Below are positions 51,471-60,092 of a stretch of DNA of 64,000 bases, one piece after another. The DNA comes from Pseudothermotoga_B sp051235805 (lineage in GTDB: Bacteria; Thermotogota; Thermotogae; Thermotogales; DSM-5069): positions 1,798,001 to 1,862,000 of the forward strand of contig NZ_JBPNXV010000001.1 of NCBI RefSeq assembly GCF_051235805.1. The letters run 5' to 3'. The stretch's first letter is position 1, and each line of letters starts with the position of its first letter. The notes beneath the pieces are model-generated. The model worked only from the letters and a program-made list of their open reading frames with translations, searched no databases and was not told the DNA's origin. The position numbers were made by a program, and so were the translations under genes.

Positions 51471-51617
51471 TCACTTTATCAGAAATATTCTCAAAATCCA
51501 CGGCGCAAGAACCATAGCGGCCATTAGCCAATTCCAGCTGTGTGGTTTCTTGAAAACCAAACTGATTAAGATGTAAGAAAAATAGACGAGTATCGCTATA
51601 TAGATGTAAGTGATCAA
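51471..51617 (-). CDS. 48-residue membrane microprotein
   Basis: TTG start at 51617 with GAGGTGATG (overlapping the permease stop) five bases upstream; TGA at 51471-51473. The product has two hydrophobic helices, MITYIYIAILVYFSYILISL and WLMAAMVLAPWILRIFLI, joined by a short basic turn (FKKPHS). The gene fills the only gap between the permease and the M14 gene and is tightly coupled, so it is probably an accessory subunit of the permease, in the way small TRAP-type subunits are. I do not recognise a family. Confidence 0.7.
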   Translation of the reverse strand: MITYIYIAILVYFSYILISLVFKKPHSWNWLMAAMVLAPWILRIFLIK

Positions 51618-51621
51618 TACA

Positions 51622-52941
51622 TCACCTCTTCTCGATCTTCAAATCAAGAACAGTGCAAATACCAAATATCAGACCAATGACTACAAAAAACCACAAGGGA
51701 TTGCTGAAAAGTTTAGCGAACTCTACAGAAAAGATCACATTAGTAACCGATACAACCCCAATGATTATGAGAAATGGTATGGACCTCTTGAAAATTTGAA
51801 AGTAGGAATCTATACCAACAACCTGTGCGCTAACAGTACTCGCCAATGCCGTTGGAGGTAACATATCTCCAAGTCCTGATAAGAGAGATATCGCAGATGC
51901 TATCAGCACGTCATTCCCTCCACGAAATGCCAAAAGAAACGGCACCCCTAAGACAGATGCAGCTCCGTAAGAAGATATCGCACCAAAGGCTGGTACACCA
52001 ATCCCAACGGTCAGGAATAAAACGCTGTACGGGAAAAAGAGCATCTTTGCAACTATAAATCCTCTAACACCGCTGAGTGTCATAACTTGAATCAGCATGC
52101 CTACACCAACGAGTATCGACAAGATCGGTAAAGATTGTTCCATGGCATTCAACGAAATTTCAATAAAATTGATTCTCTTCCGACTACAAAAGACAGCTGA
52201 TACCGCACTCAAAAAGAAGATGAGTACCAAGCCCAACTGTATTACCCCGATTCCATCAAGAATGGAGAGAACAACGAAGATCAGCAAAGGAATGTACAGA
52301 ATAATATCTTCGATCGAGAATACTGCCTTCTGCTCAAGTCCTGGTTTTTTAATCCCTTTGCCAGCGATCACCAAAGCTGATAAGAGTGCAATTGGAACTG
52401 TTAACCAAAGCAGTGGATAGGTGAAACCAACATATGGCATGTCTACTCCTTCACAGATCACCATAGCTTGGATGTTCACAGGTGGCGCTATCATACCGAG
52501 CACAGACGATATCGCGATCAACGTTCCCGATTTCTTGTTGTCCAAACCTATAGCTTTGAAAACTGGAAAGGCTACAGCACCCGTTGTGAGTACAGACGCT
52601 GATGAAGAACCTGTTATCATCCCACCGCTCATAACGAGGAGTGTAGACAATAGCAGAAGAAGCCTTGGCTTTGAAGAGAATTTGCACGTCAAAAAACTTG
52701 CAAGGTGATTCAGCAAACCAGATTTTTCTATCGCAACAATGAAAATCATTGCTGATAGTACTGTTAACACGGCATCAAAGTATCCGAATGCACCATCGAT
52801 CAAGATGCAGGCATCAAATCTTCTTTCAACTATGAACAAAACAGTTGCTGAAATTATAAAAAACGAAACACCTCGTTGAACCTTAAGGAATGTCAAAATC
52901 AAGAAACCAGTTACTATTATCACAAAAAGGACGATCTCCAA
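51622..52941 (-). CDS. ion-transporter-superfamily permease (DctM/TRAP-large-like)
   Basis: 439-residue membrane protein with about 12 helices. Repeated re-entrant motifs SGGMITGSSSASVLTTGAVA and GLGDMLPPTALASTVSAQ, plus SSVLGMIAPPVNIQAMVI, match the ion-transporter superfamily that includes TRAP large subunits. No TRAP solute-binding DctP gene is present. Start TTG 52941 after GAGGAGAGGG. Placed between the two M14 genes, it may import the acid released by them, for instance glutamate or an N-acylated form (inference). Confidence 0.82.
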   Translation of the reverse strand: MEIVLFVIIVTGFLILTFLKVQRGVSFFIISATVLFIVERRFDACILIDGAFGYFDAVLTVLSAMIFIVAIEKSGLLNHLASFLTCKFSSKPRLLLLLSTLLVMSGGMITGSSSASVLTTGAVAFPVFKAIGLDNKKSGTLIAISSVLGMIAPPVNIQAMVICEGVDMPYVGFTYPLLWLTVPIALLSALVIAGKGIKKPGLEQKAVFSIEDIILYIPLLIFVVLSILDGIGVIQLGLVLIFFLSAVSAVFCSRKRINFIEISLNAMEQSLPILSILVGVGMLIQVMTLSGVRGFIVAKMLFFPYSVLFLTVGIGVPAFGAISSYGAASVLGVPFLLAFRGGNDVLIASAISLLSGLGDMLPPTALASTVSAQVVGIDSYFQIFKRSIPFLIIIGVVSVTNVIFSVEFAKLFSNPLWFFVVIGLIFGICTVLDLKIEKR

Positions 52942-52963
52942 CTTTAAGTCCCTCTCCTCAGAT

Positions 52964-54010
52964 TCAGTTGTAGATCATGAAAAACTTTTGGGCACTCTCA
53001 AATGATTTTTGTTCTGGAATCCCTTCAAAGACGATACTTCGATGTATGAAGTCGTTCAAGTATTCACACAATTTCACAAATGTTCTGAGATGTGTGTAAA
53101 CCCTCTTCCACAAAGGAAATTGACCGTGATCGAGAGTGTAAACAGACCTGGAACCTTGGTCTTGAGATGGATTTGGCGTTTCTATCAAGAAAGCAAGTGC
53201 ATTCGTGTGATCCCCAAATTCTCTGTGACTTAACCCTCTGAACTCTTCGCTTGATTGTTCGAGTTTCATATAAACACCTTCAAATTCGAGATCTAGAACT
53301 GCCATTGCTCCCATGTCCAGGTTTTTTGGGTTGCATATAATCATATTTGCTAATCTTGAAGAGGTCCCAGCTTCGTGAAGATCAACTACCATATCTATCT
53401 TTTCTTTTCGCACAAGTTCGAATAAAGCGAAACTTATCTGTTCCGTCAGAGTTCCATCTGCTCTACCAGGATGAACTCTATCCAAATTTCTTGACTCGTA
53501 TCCGGGAAACTGTAAACCAGAAAGATGTGTGTAAGTTGCTGGATCAGAGGGTTGATGGTATGGGTTCGTCCTTCTTGAACCAACAACGACACTCCTTGGA
53601 CCGCTTGATGTCACAAAATTTATATAACTGGGAGGAATCACAGTTTCTTCGCGCTGATCATAAGAAACAGTTCCCCAAGTAGCGGCACTGTTGTTTGCCC
53701 AAGGAATAACGAATAACCTACCCTTCTTCACGGTGACTCTTTCAATGAAAATCAACGAAGTGAATATGCCAGCAATCTCGTTCGTATGTGTGCCAGAGAG
53801 CAAAAGCACATTCGCTCCAGGTTCTTCACCCTCAAGCACGTAAACTCTGGTGTCACCCCAACTGTTTTTCAAAGGTAGGTGATAATCACTCAACCATTTT
53901 ATCTGAGTAACACCATAACCGGGTCGTACATCGTGAAAAAGCGGAGCCGCGATGCAGAGCACCGCGGCAACTGTTACAAAAATTATGGTCAGCACTCTTC
54001 TGAACATCAT
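52964..54010 (-). CDS. exported M14-family (AstE-like) hydrolase, second
   Basis: 348-residue paralogue of the protein at 50394-51458, with its own signal peptide (VLTIIFVTVAAVLCIAA). The metal site SGTHTNEIAG, the distal His in VVDLHEAGTSS and the catalytic Glu in AFLIETPNPSQD are all kept, so it should be active. Two diverged copies in one operon suggest different substrates or steps. ATG start overlaps the stop of the DUF6305 gene. It precedes the permease by 22 bases. Confidence 0.87.
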   Translation of the reverse strand: MMFRRVLTIIFVTVAAVLCIAAPLFHDVRPGYGVTQIKWLSDYHLPLKNSWGDTRVYVLEGEEPGANVLLLSGTHTNEIAGIFTSLIFIERVTVKKGRLFVIPWANNSAATWGTVSYDQREETVIPPSYINFVTSSGPRSVVVGSRRTNPYHQPSDPATYTHLSGLQFPGYESRNLDRVHPGRADGTLTEQISFALFELVRKEKIDMVVDLHEAGTSSRLANMIICNPKNLDMGAMAVLDLEFEGVYMKLEQSSEEFRGLSHREFGDHTNALAFLIETPNPSQDQGSRSVYTLDHGQFPLWKRVYTHLRTFVKLCEYLNDFIHRSIVFEGIPEQKSFESAQKFFMIYN

Positions 54011-54561
54011 TGATCACCAACTTCAAAATACTGTTCCAGAACACTTTGAACGGCACTTGTGCTGTCAACAACGATCAGTTTTTTCTGCTGGCTTTCACAC
54101 AGGTTTGTGAAGAAACTATCTTCATTCCCCGCTTTTGTGACGATCACAAGATCAGCAAACGGTACAACCAATTCGTTCAACTGATCACTCGTCTTTCCAC
54201 GCCTTGATTGACCCTCTATGTGCGCAACCACGATCTTTATTCCCATTTCCTTGGCTTTGTTCAGAAGCTCTGTAACTCTCTGAGTTTCTTGCTGAATGTC
54301 TATGCCGGCTGCTCCAAGCCCTTTTGAACTCGCTCCGACAACTATTATGATTGACTTAAAACCTCCACTTAACAAATCCACTCTGGCAAGTGGATCAAGG
54401 GTAAACTGAAGTTTGGCTCTCGTTGCCAGAACTTTCATCATCGTAACACCTGCGCTCTGGCCTGCGGAGGTTATGAGCACAGGTTGTTGAAAGGCCAGCT
54501 GTTGAGCAAAAACTGTACAAAGAATAAACAGAGTACCCAACATTGAAAGATACTTTCTCAC
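54007..54561 (-). CDS. exported DUF6305-like protein
   Basis: 184 residues with a signal peptide (YLSMLGTLFILCTVFAQ). It looks like the DUF6305 group, whose members I recall near M14 hydrolases and permeases; the role is unknown. The Rossmann-like pattern PVLITSAGQSAGVTMMKVLA and IIVVGASSKGLGAAGID, then VVPFADLVIVTKAGNEDSFF, suggests a small-molecule-binding domain outside the membrane. I choose GTG 54561 because GAGG lies eight bases upstream; the frame extends upstream into ggt. It may be the solute receptor for the permease (speculative). Confidence 0.75.
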   Translation of the reverse strand: MRKYLSMLGTLFILCTVFAQQLAFQQPVLITSAGQSAGVTMMKVLATRAKLQFTLDPLARVDLLSGGFKSIIIVVGASSKGLGAAGIDIQQETQRVTELLNKAKEMGIKIVVAHIEGQSRRGKTSDQLNELVVPFADLVIVTKAGNEDSFFTNLCESQQKKLIVVDSTSAVQSVLEQYFEVGDQ

Positions 54562-54571
54562 AGATATCGCC

Positions 54572-56293
54572 TCACTTTTCTGGTATCGCTGCTGCACCCT
54601 GTCTCCTGAATGATCCAACGCCTACGTAAGTGCCATCTTCTTGTTTGTAAACGCAATTGGGTCCTCCAAAGAAAAGATCCAGCTCAGGGTACAACTCGAG
54701 TTTATACCCATAGTATTTCTCAAGGATCTTAATCGTTTCCTCAGGAAATCCGCCTTCGATCTTTAGATCTGTGTAAGTATCATAGGAACAGAACTTCGGA
54801 AGTTTCATCGCTTGATCGATTGAGTATCCAAAATCAATCACATTCACTATCAATTGAGACAACGTGGATAGAATTCTCGATGCTCCCGGAGTGCCAACAA
54901 TCATTAAAAGATCATCATCCGGTGTCAAAACAACAGTAGGTGCTATTGTTGTGCGCGGTCTTCTGCCCGGGGCAAGTGCGTTTGGACCAGAGGTCGAGAA
55001 GTTCGCCATCTCGTTGTTCAGAATAATCCCTGTCCCAGGAACAACATTGCCAGATCCAAAGAAAGAGCTGAGTGTCTGAGTGAAAGCAACGGCATTTCCC
55101 CATTTGTCGACTACGCTGGCATGAGTTGTTGATGGACTCTCGACTTTTGTTTTTTCTCCAAGGTCTTCTAATATCTTTTCGAAAAAGCTCTTGCCATTGA
55201 GGTACTTGAAAGGATCTCCAGCCAGTTTCTGACGCTCAGCAGCATTACTGGATCTCGCAATTGCCTTTGAAAGAGGTATCATTTCGAATCTGCTCTTTGC
55301 ATATTCCTTGCTGATCAGGGCTTCAACAGGAACGTTAGGGTCATCACCACAATAAACTCTCATGTCGATTGTGGCAAGATAGAGAGCCTCCGAAAGTAAA
55401 TGAATATAGAGTGGGTCATCCCACGAAAGATCAGAGATGTTAAATCTTTCAAGTATGTTGAGTATTTCCACCAGAGTAGTACCTCCAACAGGTTGTGGTG
55501 CGGTGATTATTTTGTAACCTCTGTATGTCCCAACGACTGGATCTTTGACGATAGCATGATATTTTTCGAGATCCTCTTTAGTAATCGCGCCTCCGTTTTC
55601 TTGCATGAACTTAACTATTTTGTCGGCTATTTCTCCACGATAGAAAGCATCTCTTCCTTTTTCAGCGATGAGTTCAAGTGTCTCTGCTAAAACGGGATTT
55701 TTGAAGACATCGCCGGGTTCATACAAAAGGTCATCTTTTAGATAGATCTTGGCACCTTCACCAGGGTCTTTAAGAAGTTTTTCATAATTGTCGGACAGAA
55801 CACCAACATAAGTTTCGTTGAGAACGAAACCTTCTCTTGCCAACCTGATCGCCGGTTCCATAACCTCTTTGAGACTCATCGTTCCCCACTCTGACAACGC
55901 CATAATCAAACCATCAACTACTCCTGGAACGCACACTGAAAGTGGTCCTGAACTATAGTTGCTCGGAGATTTTGTATACTTGGAAAGGTCTATTGGAGCG
56001 GCAGATTTGTAATCGATGGCTACACTCTTGCCATCAACCATGTGGATGATCATCACACCTTCTCCACCAAGACCACTTGCATACGGTTCTACAACACCTA
56101 ACGCAAAGGCTACTGCCACTGCAGCATCCACTGCATTACCACCTTTTTCCAAAATCTCTGCCCCCGCTGCAGCAGCATATGGGTTTGCTGCCGCAACCAT
56201 GCCGTTCTTCGACATCATGACTTGACCTGTGGAAACCGCTAAGAGAGTTACACTGAGTAAGACCAGAAAAAGCAATGGAATGAGCCTTTTCAT
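54572..56293 (-). CDS. ggt: gamma-glutamyltransferase
   Basis: 573-residue exported Ntn-hydrolase, typical length. Signal peptide (KRLIPLLFLVLLSVTLLAVS), then MVAAANPYAAAAGAEILEKG, the substrate Arg/Gly-rich region, and the autocleavage site before the nucleophile Thr in ESPSTTHASVVDKWGNA (second Thr). The small subunit holds LNNEMANFS and GRRPRTTIAPT. It splits gamma-glutamyl bonds of glutathione, gamma-glutamyl peptides or poly-gamma-glutamate (CapD-like). Start ATG 56293 (or GTG 56296) after GGAGG. First gene of the minus-strand operon that converges on pgsBCW. Confidence 0.93.
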   Translation of the reverse strand: MKRLIPLLFLVLLSVTLLAVSTGQVMMSKNGMVAAANPYAAAAGAEILEKGGNAVDAAVAVAFALGVVEPYASGLGGEGVMIIHMVDGKSVAIDYKSAAPIDLSKYTKSPSNYSSGPLSVCVPGVVDGLIMALSEWGTMSLKEVMEPAIRLAREGFVLNETYVGVLSDNYEKLLKDPGEGAKIYLKDDLLYEPGDVFKNPVLAETLELIAEKGRDAFYRGEIADKIVKFMQENGGAITKEDLEKYHAIVKDPVVGTYRGYKIITAPQPVGGTTLVEILNILERFNISDLSWDDPLYIHLLSEALYLATIDMRVYCGDDPNVPVEALISKEYAKSRFEMIPLSKAIARSSNAAERQKLAGDPFKYLNGKSFFEKILEDLGEKTKVESPSTTHASVVDKWGNAVAFTQTLSSFFGSGNVVPGTGIILNNEMANFSTSGPNALAPGRRPRTTIAPTVVLTPDDDLLMIVGTPGASRILSTLSQLIVNVIDFGYSIDQAMKLPKFCSYDTYTDLKIEGGFPEETIKILEKYYGYKLELYPELDLFFGGPNCVYKQEDGTYVGVGSFRRQGAAAIPEK

Positions 56294-56331
56294 CACCTTC
56301 GCCTCCCCATCGATAGAGATTTTGTACTTAC

Positions 56332-56340
56332 ATTATATCA
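56332..56340 (-). promoter_or_regulatory. extended -10 promoter of the ggt operon
   Basis: On the minus strand TGATATAAT, that is TATAAT with the upstream TG of extended -10 promoters, 38 bases before the ggt start. The -35 region is poor, as expected for this promoter class. Confidence 0.55.
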
Positions 56341-56471
56341 TCTCCTCTTATATAGGAAAAACTAATATCGAGCCTGTTACTTAACTGATGTAGCAGTGAA
56401 TTTACTTTTCAGCAAAATGCGCGCAAACAGTCGGTGATAACCTCTTAAATCAAGAACCCGGAGGTGTTCGG

Positions 56472-56606
56472 ATGTTTATTCAGTGTGGAGTAAAATTGCA
56501 TTTGCTTGAGATTACATACACTGTAGGTGTTTTACAAAGGGGCTTGAAAAAGCCCCTTTTATTTTGTCTGGTCGGGATATCTTTTTTGAAAACGAAGGGG
56601 CGTTAA
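56472..56606 (+). CDS. putative pyr operon leader peptide (44 residues)
   Basis: ATG 56472 has a near-ideal CCGGAGGTG six bases upstream. The frame runs 44 codons through the first terminator hairpin (56536-56559) and stops at TAA inside the loop of the second (56595-56613). A ribosome translating it would block both hairpins. This is the arrangement of the E. coli pyrBI leader, also 44 codons, where UTP-dependent polymerase pausing sets the coupling. The peptide itself (MFIQCGVKLHLLEITYTVGV and on) has no known function. No +35/-10 promoter is clear. Confidence 0.6.
   Translation: MFIQCGVKLHLLEITYTVGVLQRGLKKPLLFCLVGISFLKTKGR
56536..56566 (+). terminator. pyr leader terminator hairpin 1
   Basis: AAAGGGGCTT/AAGCCCCTTT stem with a GAAA tetraloop followed by TATTTTG. 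It lies inside the leader reading frame. Its 3' arm and tail, positions 56550-56568, recur exactly at 56605-56623. Confidence 0.8.
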
Positions 56607-56622
56607 GCCCCTTTTATTTTGT
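56595..56622 (+). terminator. pyr leader terminator hairpin 2
   Basis: AAGGGGC/GCCCCTT stem with loop GTTAA (holding the leader TAA), then TTATTTTG. Because the 3' arm is identical to that of hairpin 1, the 5' arm of hairpin 1 could pair with either, so the two are alternatives. It lies 20 bases before the pyrB ribosome site region. Confidence 0.78.
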
Positions 56623-56642
56623 CATAGAAGGAGGCGAGGGTT

Positions 56643-57575
56643 GTGCGGCACATTCTTGACATCAAAGATCTTTCGAAAGAAGAGATCGAATGGATAATCA
56701 AAAGAGCACTTCAGCTGAAAGCTCAGAAGAAAATTCAAAAAACACTCGATGAAAAGTATGTACTAACAGCCTTTTTTGAGCCATCAACTCGTACGAAGAT
56801 TTCTTTCCAAAAGGCAGCCATGACACTCGGTGCAGCGGTTATCGATTTTACCCCCGAGAGTTCTTCTCTTCAAAAAGGCGAAACAGATCTTGACACGATT
56901 CTCACTTTAGATGCGATGGAATTTGACGCCTTTGTCATAAGAATCAGACGAAATAATGCTCCAGCCGAATTTTCGAAGTATCTAAAGGTCCCTGTCATAA
57001 ACGCTGGCGATGGAACAAACGAACATCCAACTCAAGCACTGCTCGACGCGGTGACGATCTACGAATCTTTCGGAACTTTGAAACTGAACGTGGCTGTAGT
57101 AGGTGATATCAACCACTCAAGAGTTGCTCGCTCTTTGACAGAACTATTGAACAAATTCGACGCAACGGTGAGATTCTGCGGTCCAAAGGACTTTGTTCCA
57201 ACCAATTTTGATGGTGTTGAGCTTATCACAAACGATCTGAAAGAAGCCATAGAGGATGCCGATGTAATCTATGCACTGAGAGTACAAAAAGAAAGGCTTG
57301 AAAAGAGCTACGAGAATATAGACGAGTTCTTCACAAAGATGCAGATAAACAGCAACACAATGAAGATGGCTCCCAGGCACGCCGTTTTGATGCACCCAGG
57401 ACCATTCAACAGAAACATAGAAGTATCAGACGAGATAGTCTACTCTGAAAGATCAAAGATCTTAGAACAGGTAAAGAACGGTCTTTACTCAAGAATGGCT
57501 GTGCTTGAGCTTGCTATGGGAGTGTCAAACCTTGAGAGTGTACAATCCAGACAACTCACGATGGCAAGACTTTGA
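56643..57575 (+). CDS. pyrB: aspartate carbamoyltransferase catalytic subunit
   Basis: 310-residue catalytic chain. The carbamoyl-phosphate loop is FFEPSTRTKISF (about 44-55), then SSSLQKGETDLDT, and HPTQALLDAVTI and VLMHPGPFNRNIE in the aspartate domain. It makes carbamoyl-aspartate. No PyrI regulatory chain is encoded here, neither fused, as I recall for T. maritima, nor separate, so this enzyme may lack allosteric control, and control may be left to the leader attenuator. Start GTG 56643 after AAGGAGGCGAGG. Overlaps pyrC. Confidence 0.95.
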   Translation: MRHILDIKDLSKEEIEWIIKRALQLKAQKKIQKTLDEKYVLTAFFEPSTRTKISFQKAAMTLGAAVIDFTPESSSLQKGETDLDTILTLDAMEFDAFVIRIRRNNAPAEFSKYLKVPVINAGDGTNEHPTQALLDAVTIYESFGTLKLNVAVVGDINHSRVARSLTELLNKFDATVRFCGPKDFVPTNFDGVELITNDLKEAIEDADVIYALRVQKERLEKSYENIDEFFTKMQINSNTMKMAPRHAVLMHPGPFNRNIEVSDEIVYSERSKILEQVKNGLYSRMAVLELAMGVSNLESVQSRQLTMARL

Positions 57576-58668
57576 GATCGATACACCACAAAATCCAGCT
57601 GGATTGGTGGCATGTCCACCCTTCTTCGATATGCACACCCACGTGCGCCTGAATGGACAAGAAGACTATGAATCACTTCAAAGGGCAGCCATCAAAGGTG
57701 GGTATGGTGCAGCGCTGATTCAACCAAACACAAATCCACGGTTGTCTACAAAGACTGTTTTAAACAGGCACATTGAACTTGCACAAAACGCTGTTGTCGA
57801 TTTTTACTGGACATGCTCGCTCTTTGGTGAGTTGCAACCAGACAACGAAAGAGTTCTGTGCTATTCAAACGACGGAATAGAGTACGATACTCTTGATATT
57901 CTCAACGCATTCAGATCTAAAGAACCACACCTTGTCTTAGATCACAGCCAGCTTTACGAAGTAGGCGGCATCTTCTACGAAGGAACTGAAAAGGATCTTT
58001 CGAAACGTCCACTTTCCAGTGAAGCGATCTCGATCTACAGAAATGTCTTGCTTGGGCTTGAATGTGGCTTTGAAAGATTTCACATTCAACATGTGAGCAC
58101 AAAACTCTCGCTGCAAACCATAGATATCTTGCGAAAGTACGCCAAAGTGAGCTGCGAAGTTACACCGCATCATTTATTCTTCTCGATGAAAGATATTAAA
58201 GATACCAACTTCAAGATAAATCCACCTCTGGGCAGTGAAGAAGACAGAAAGAGCTTGCTCATGGGTGTGAAAAAAGACATCGTGGACGTTCTTGCGACCG
58301 ATCATGCGCCACACGATGAAAAAGCAAGTGATTTTGAAAGAGCACCGTACGGAACAAGCGGCATAGAGATAGCCTTCAGCGCGTTTTACACAACTTTGGG
58401 AGATTTTGAAAAGACCGTCGAAAAGATGACGATCTCTCCAAGAAAAATACTTGGGCTGAAAACAACCTTTGACTTTGATAACCTAACGGTGATCGATCCA
58501 GAGGCTGAATTCGTAGTTGATTCTAAAAACTTTGTGAGCAAGGGAAAGAATTGCGTCTTCGATGGCATAAAACTCAAAGGAAAGATCGTTGGTGTGAAAC
58601 TGAAAGGAAGGTGGGTGTATTGGGATGGAGAATTTCTCTTTGACAAGAAAGAATCTTTTGAAGATTGA
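57532..58668 (+). CDS. pyrC: dihydroorotase
   Basis: 378-residue amidohydrolase that closes carbamoyl-aspartate to dihydroorotate. The metal site is DMHTHVRLNG (HxH) near residue 33, later HIQHVSTKLS, EVTPHHLFFS and VDVLATDHAPHDEKA with the final Asp. The start is inferred as TTG 57532 after GGGAG nine bases upstream; other in-frame TTG codons at 57505 and 57511 lie deeper in pyrB. It overlaps pyrB by 44 bases and pyrK by 44, the tightest packing in the operon. Confidence 0.93.
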   Translation: MRVYNPDNSRWQDFEIDTPQNPAGLVACPPFFDMHTHVRLNGQEDYESLQRAAIKGGYGAALIQPNTNPRLSTKTVLNRHIELAQNAVVDFYWTCSLFGELQPDNERVLCYSNDGIEYDTLDILNAFRSKEPHLVLDHSQLYEVGGIFYEGTEKDLSKRPLSSEAISIYRNVLLGLECGFERFHIQHVSTKLSLQTIDILRKYAKVSCEVTPHHLFFSMKDIKDTNFKINPPLGSEEDRKSLLMGVKKDIVDVLATDHAPHDEKASDFERAPYGTSGIEIAFSAFYTTLGDFEKTVEKMTISPRKILGLKTTFDFDNLTVIDPEAEFVVDSKNFVSKGKNCVFDGIKLKGKIVGVKLKGRWVYWDGEFLFDKKESFED

Positions 58669-59272
58669 CACCGACAACTATTTGATTACCTTCAATGAGA
58701 AGATCGACTTTGAGCCAACACAGTTCATAATGATCGAAACACAATCGACTGTGAGAAAACCATTTGCTTTGGGCAGATGGCAGGAAGACCTCGCCATAGG
58801 TATTCAAGTTATCGGAGAGGGCACAGCTTACATAGTACAACAAAGAGAACTCAAAGCCCATGGTCCACTGGGAAAGGGCTTTGTTGCACCCTCTTCCAAC
58901 GGTGCGATGATAGCCACTGTGGCTTGCCTTCCGATGGCGGTGAGCGTAAACAAAAGATATTCATGCGATGTATTCATAGCGAGCTCAAGAAAGATCGATT
59001 TTGAAGTGCCTTTCGAAACGATCATCGGTGATGAAGACTTTGTCGAAACTTTGAAGAAGATGAAAGGTTATGATTGGTATTTAATAGTGGGCTCTGATCA
59101 AATGGAAAGGATTGCCTATAAACTATTGCACGAAAAAGGGCAGGTCTATCTGTCATTGAATGAATACATGGCTTGCGGCATTGGTGCGTGCAGAGGTTGT
59201 GCTGTGAAGACCAAGGAAGGCGTCAAACACCTTTGCACAGACGGACCAGTTCTCAGAGGTGATTTGCTGTGA
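58625..59272 (+). CDS. pyrK: dihydroorotate dehydrogenase B electron-transfer subunit
   Basis: 215-residue PyrK: FAD-binding barrel (RKPFALGR region near residue 43), NAD domain, and a C-terminal [2Fe-2S] site with four Cys in YMACGIGACRGCAV and HLC. It passes electrons from dihydroorotate oxidation to NAD+. It is shorter than the B. subtilis form (256 residues) in the NAD part. ATG start inside pyrC; overlaps pyrD by four bases. Confidence 0.92.
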   Translation: MENFSLTRKNLLKIDTDNYLITFNEKIDFEPTQFIMIETQSTVRKPFALGRWQEDLAIGIQVIGEGTAYIVQQRELKAHGPLGKGFVAPSSNGAMIATVACLPMAVSVNKRYSCDVFIASSRKIDFEVPFETIIGDEDFVETLKKMKGYDWYLIVGSDQMERIAYKLLHEKGQVYLSLNEYMACGIGACRGCAVKTKEGVKHLCTDGPVLRGDLL

Positions 59273-60090
59273 AACTGAATCCTCCTTTGGTGATTGCATC
59301 TGGTGTAGGCGGTATGGGTGAGTACCTACAGTTGATAGATGCAAAGTATATAGGTGCTTACACACTCAAGACGATCACATTACACCCAAAAGAAGGCAAC
59401 CCACCACCGAGACTTTTTGCAACCAACAATTATCTGATAAACAACATCGGTCTTGAAAACATTGGCATAGAGGCATTCACGAAAAAGATAGCCGACGGTG
59501 AGTTTGAAGAAATCTTTGCAAAGACAAAGGTCATTGCAAGTCTTGGAGGAGATGATTTAGAACAATACTTACTGGTGGCGCAGAAGATCAAAGAGTACGA
59601 GCAGATCTTCGAAGCGATCGAGTTCAACTTCTCTTGTCCAAATGTGGCAAAAGGTGGTTTGAGCTTGATCTCTGACTATGAGGCTTTCAAGCAGCTACTA
59701 AGATCGATTAGAAAAATACTGAGTGGTTTTCTGATAGCAAAGCTTTCAATCGAAGGAGCTTTTGTAGAAGAAGCCTCAAAGTTGGTGAAGCAATTTGACT
59801 GGAACGGTGTCACCGTGACAAACACCCTCAGGGCACTCCAGTTGATCGATGGCAAAGTCTTCAAAGGCGGTATCTCAGGACCAGTACTGAAACCAATCGC
59901 CATGAGGGCAATCTATGAAATCAAAAACAAGGTACCTGATCTTTACACAATCGCTTGTGGCGGAATCATGAACGAAGATGATGCAGAAGACTTTTTCAAG
60001 GTCGGTGCTGATGCAGTGAGTGTTGGTACGGCGATCTATAAAGACCCACAGATCGTTGAAAGAATAGCAAAACACATATGGAGGTGTTGA
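59269..60090 (+). CDS. pyrD: dihydroorotate dehydrogenase B catalytic subunit
   Basis: 273-residue class 1B FMN enzyme. NNIGLENIGIEAF and EFNFSCPNVAKGG carry FMN and orotate contacts. The Cys base of the class is not obvious in the usual loop: KGGISGPVLKPIAMRAI is normal, but the segment after residue 120 should be checked. Slightly shorter than the ~300 usual. GTG start overlapping pyrK, so the heterotetramer subunits are coupled. Confidence 0.92.
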   Translation: MKLNPPLVIASGVGGMGEYLQLIDAKYIGAYTLKTITLHPKEGNPPPRLFATNNYLINNIGLENIGIEAFTKKIADGEFEEIFAKTKVIASLGGDDLEQYLLVAQKIKEYEQIFEAIEFNFSCPNVAKGGLSLISDYEAFKQLLRSIRKILSGFLIAKLSIEGAFVEEASKLVKQFDWNGVTVTNTLRALQLIDGKVFKGGISGPVLKPIAMRAIYEIKNKVPDLYTIACGGIMNEDDAEDFFKVGADAVSVGTAIYKDPQIVERIAKHIWRC

Positions 60091-60092
60091 GA

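Noticed and set aside
56536..56622. Two ordinary terminators of an upstream gene
   Set aside because: No plus-strand gene lies upstream (ggt is on the opposite strand); the hairpins fall between a good leader start and pyrB.
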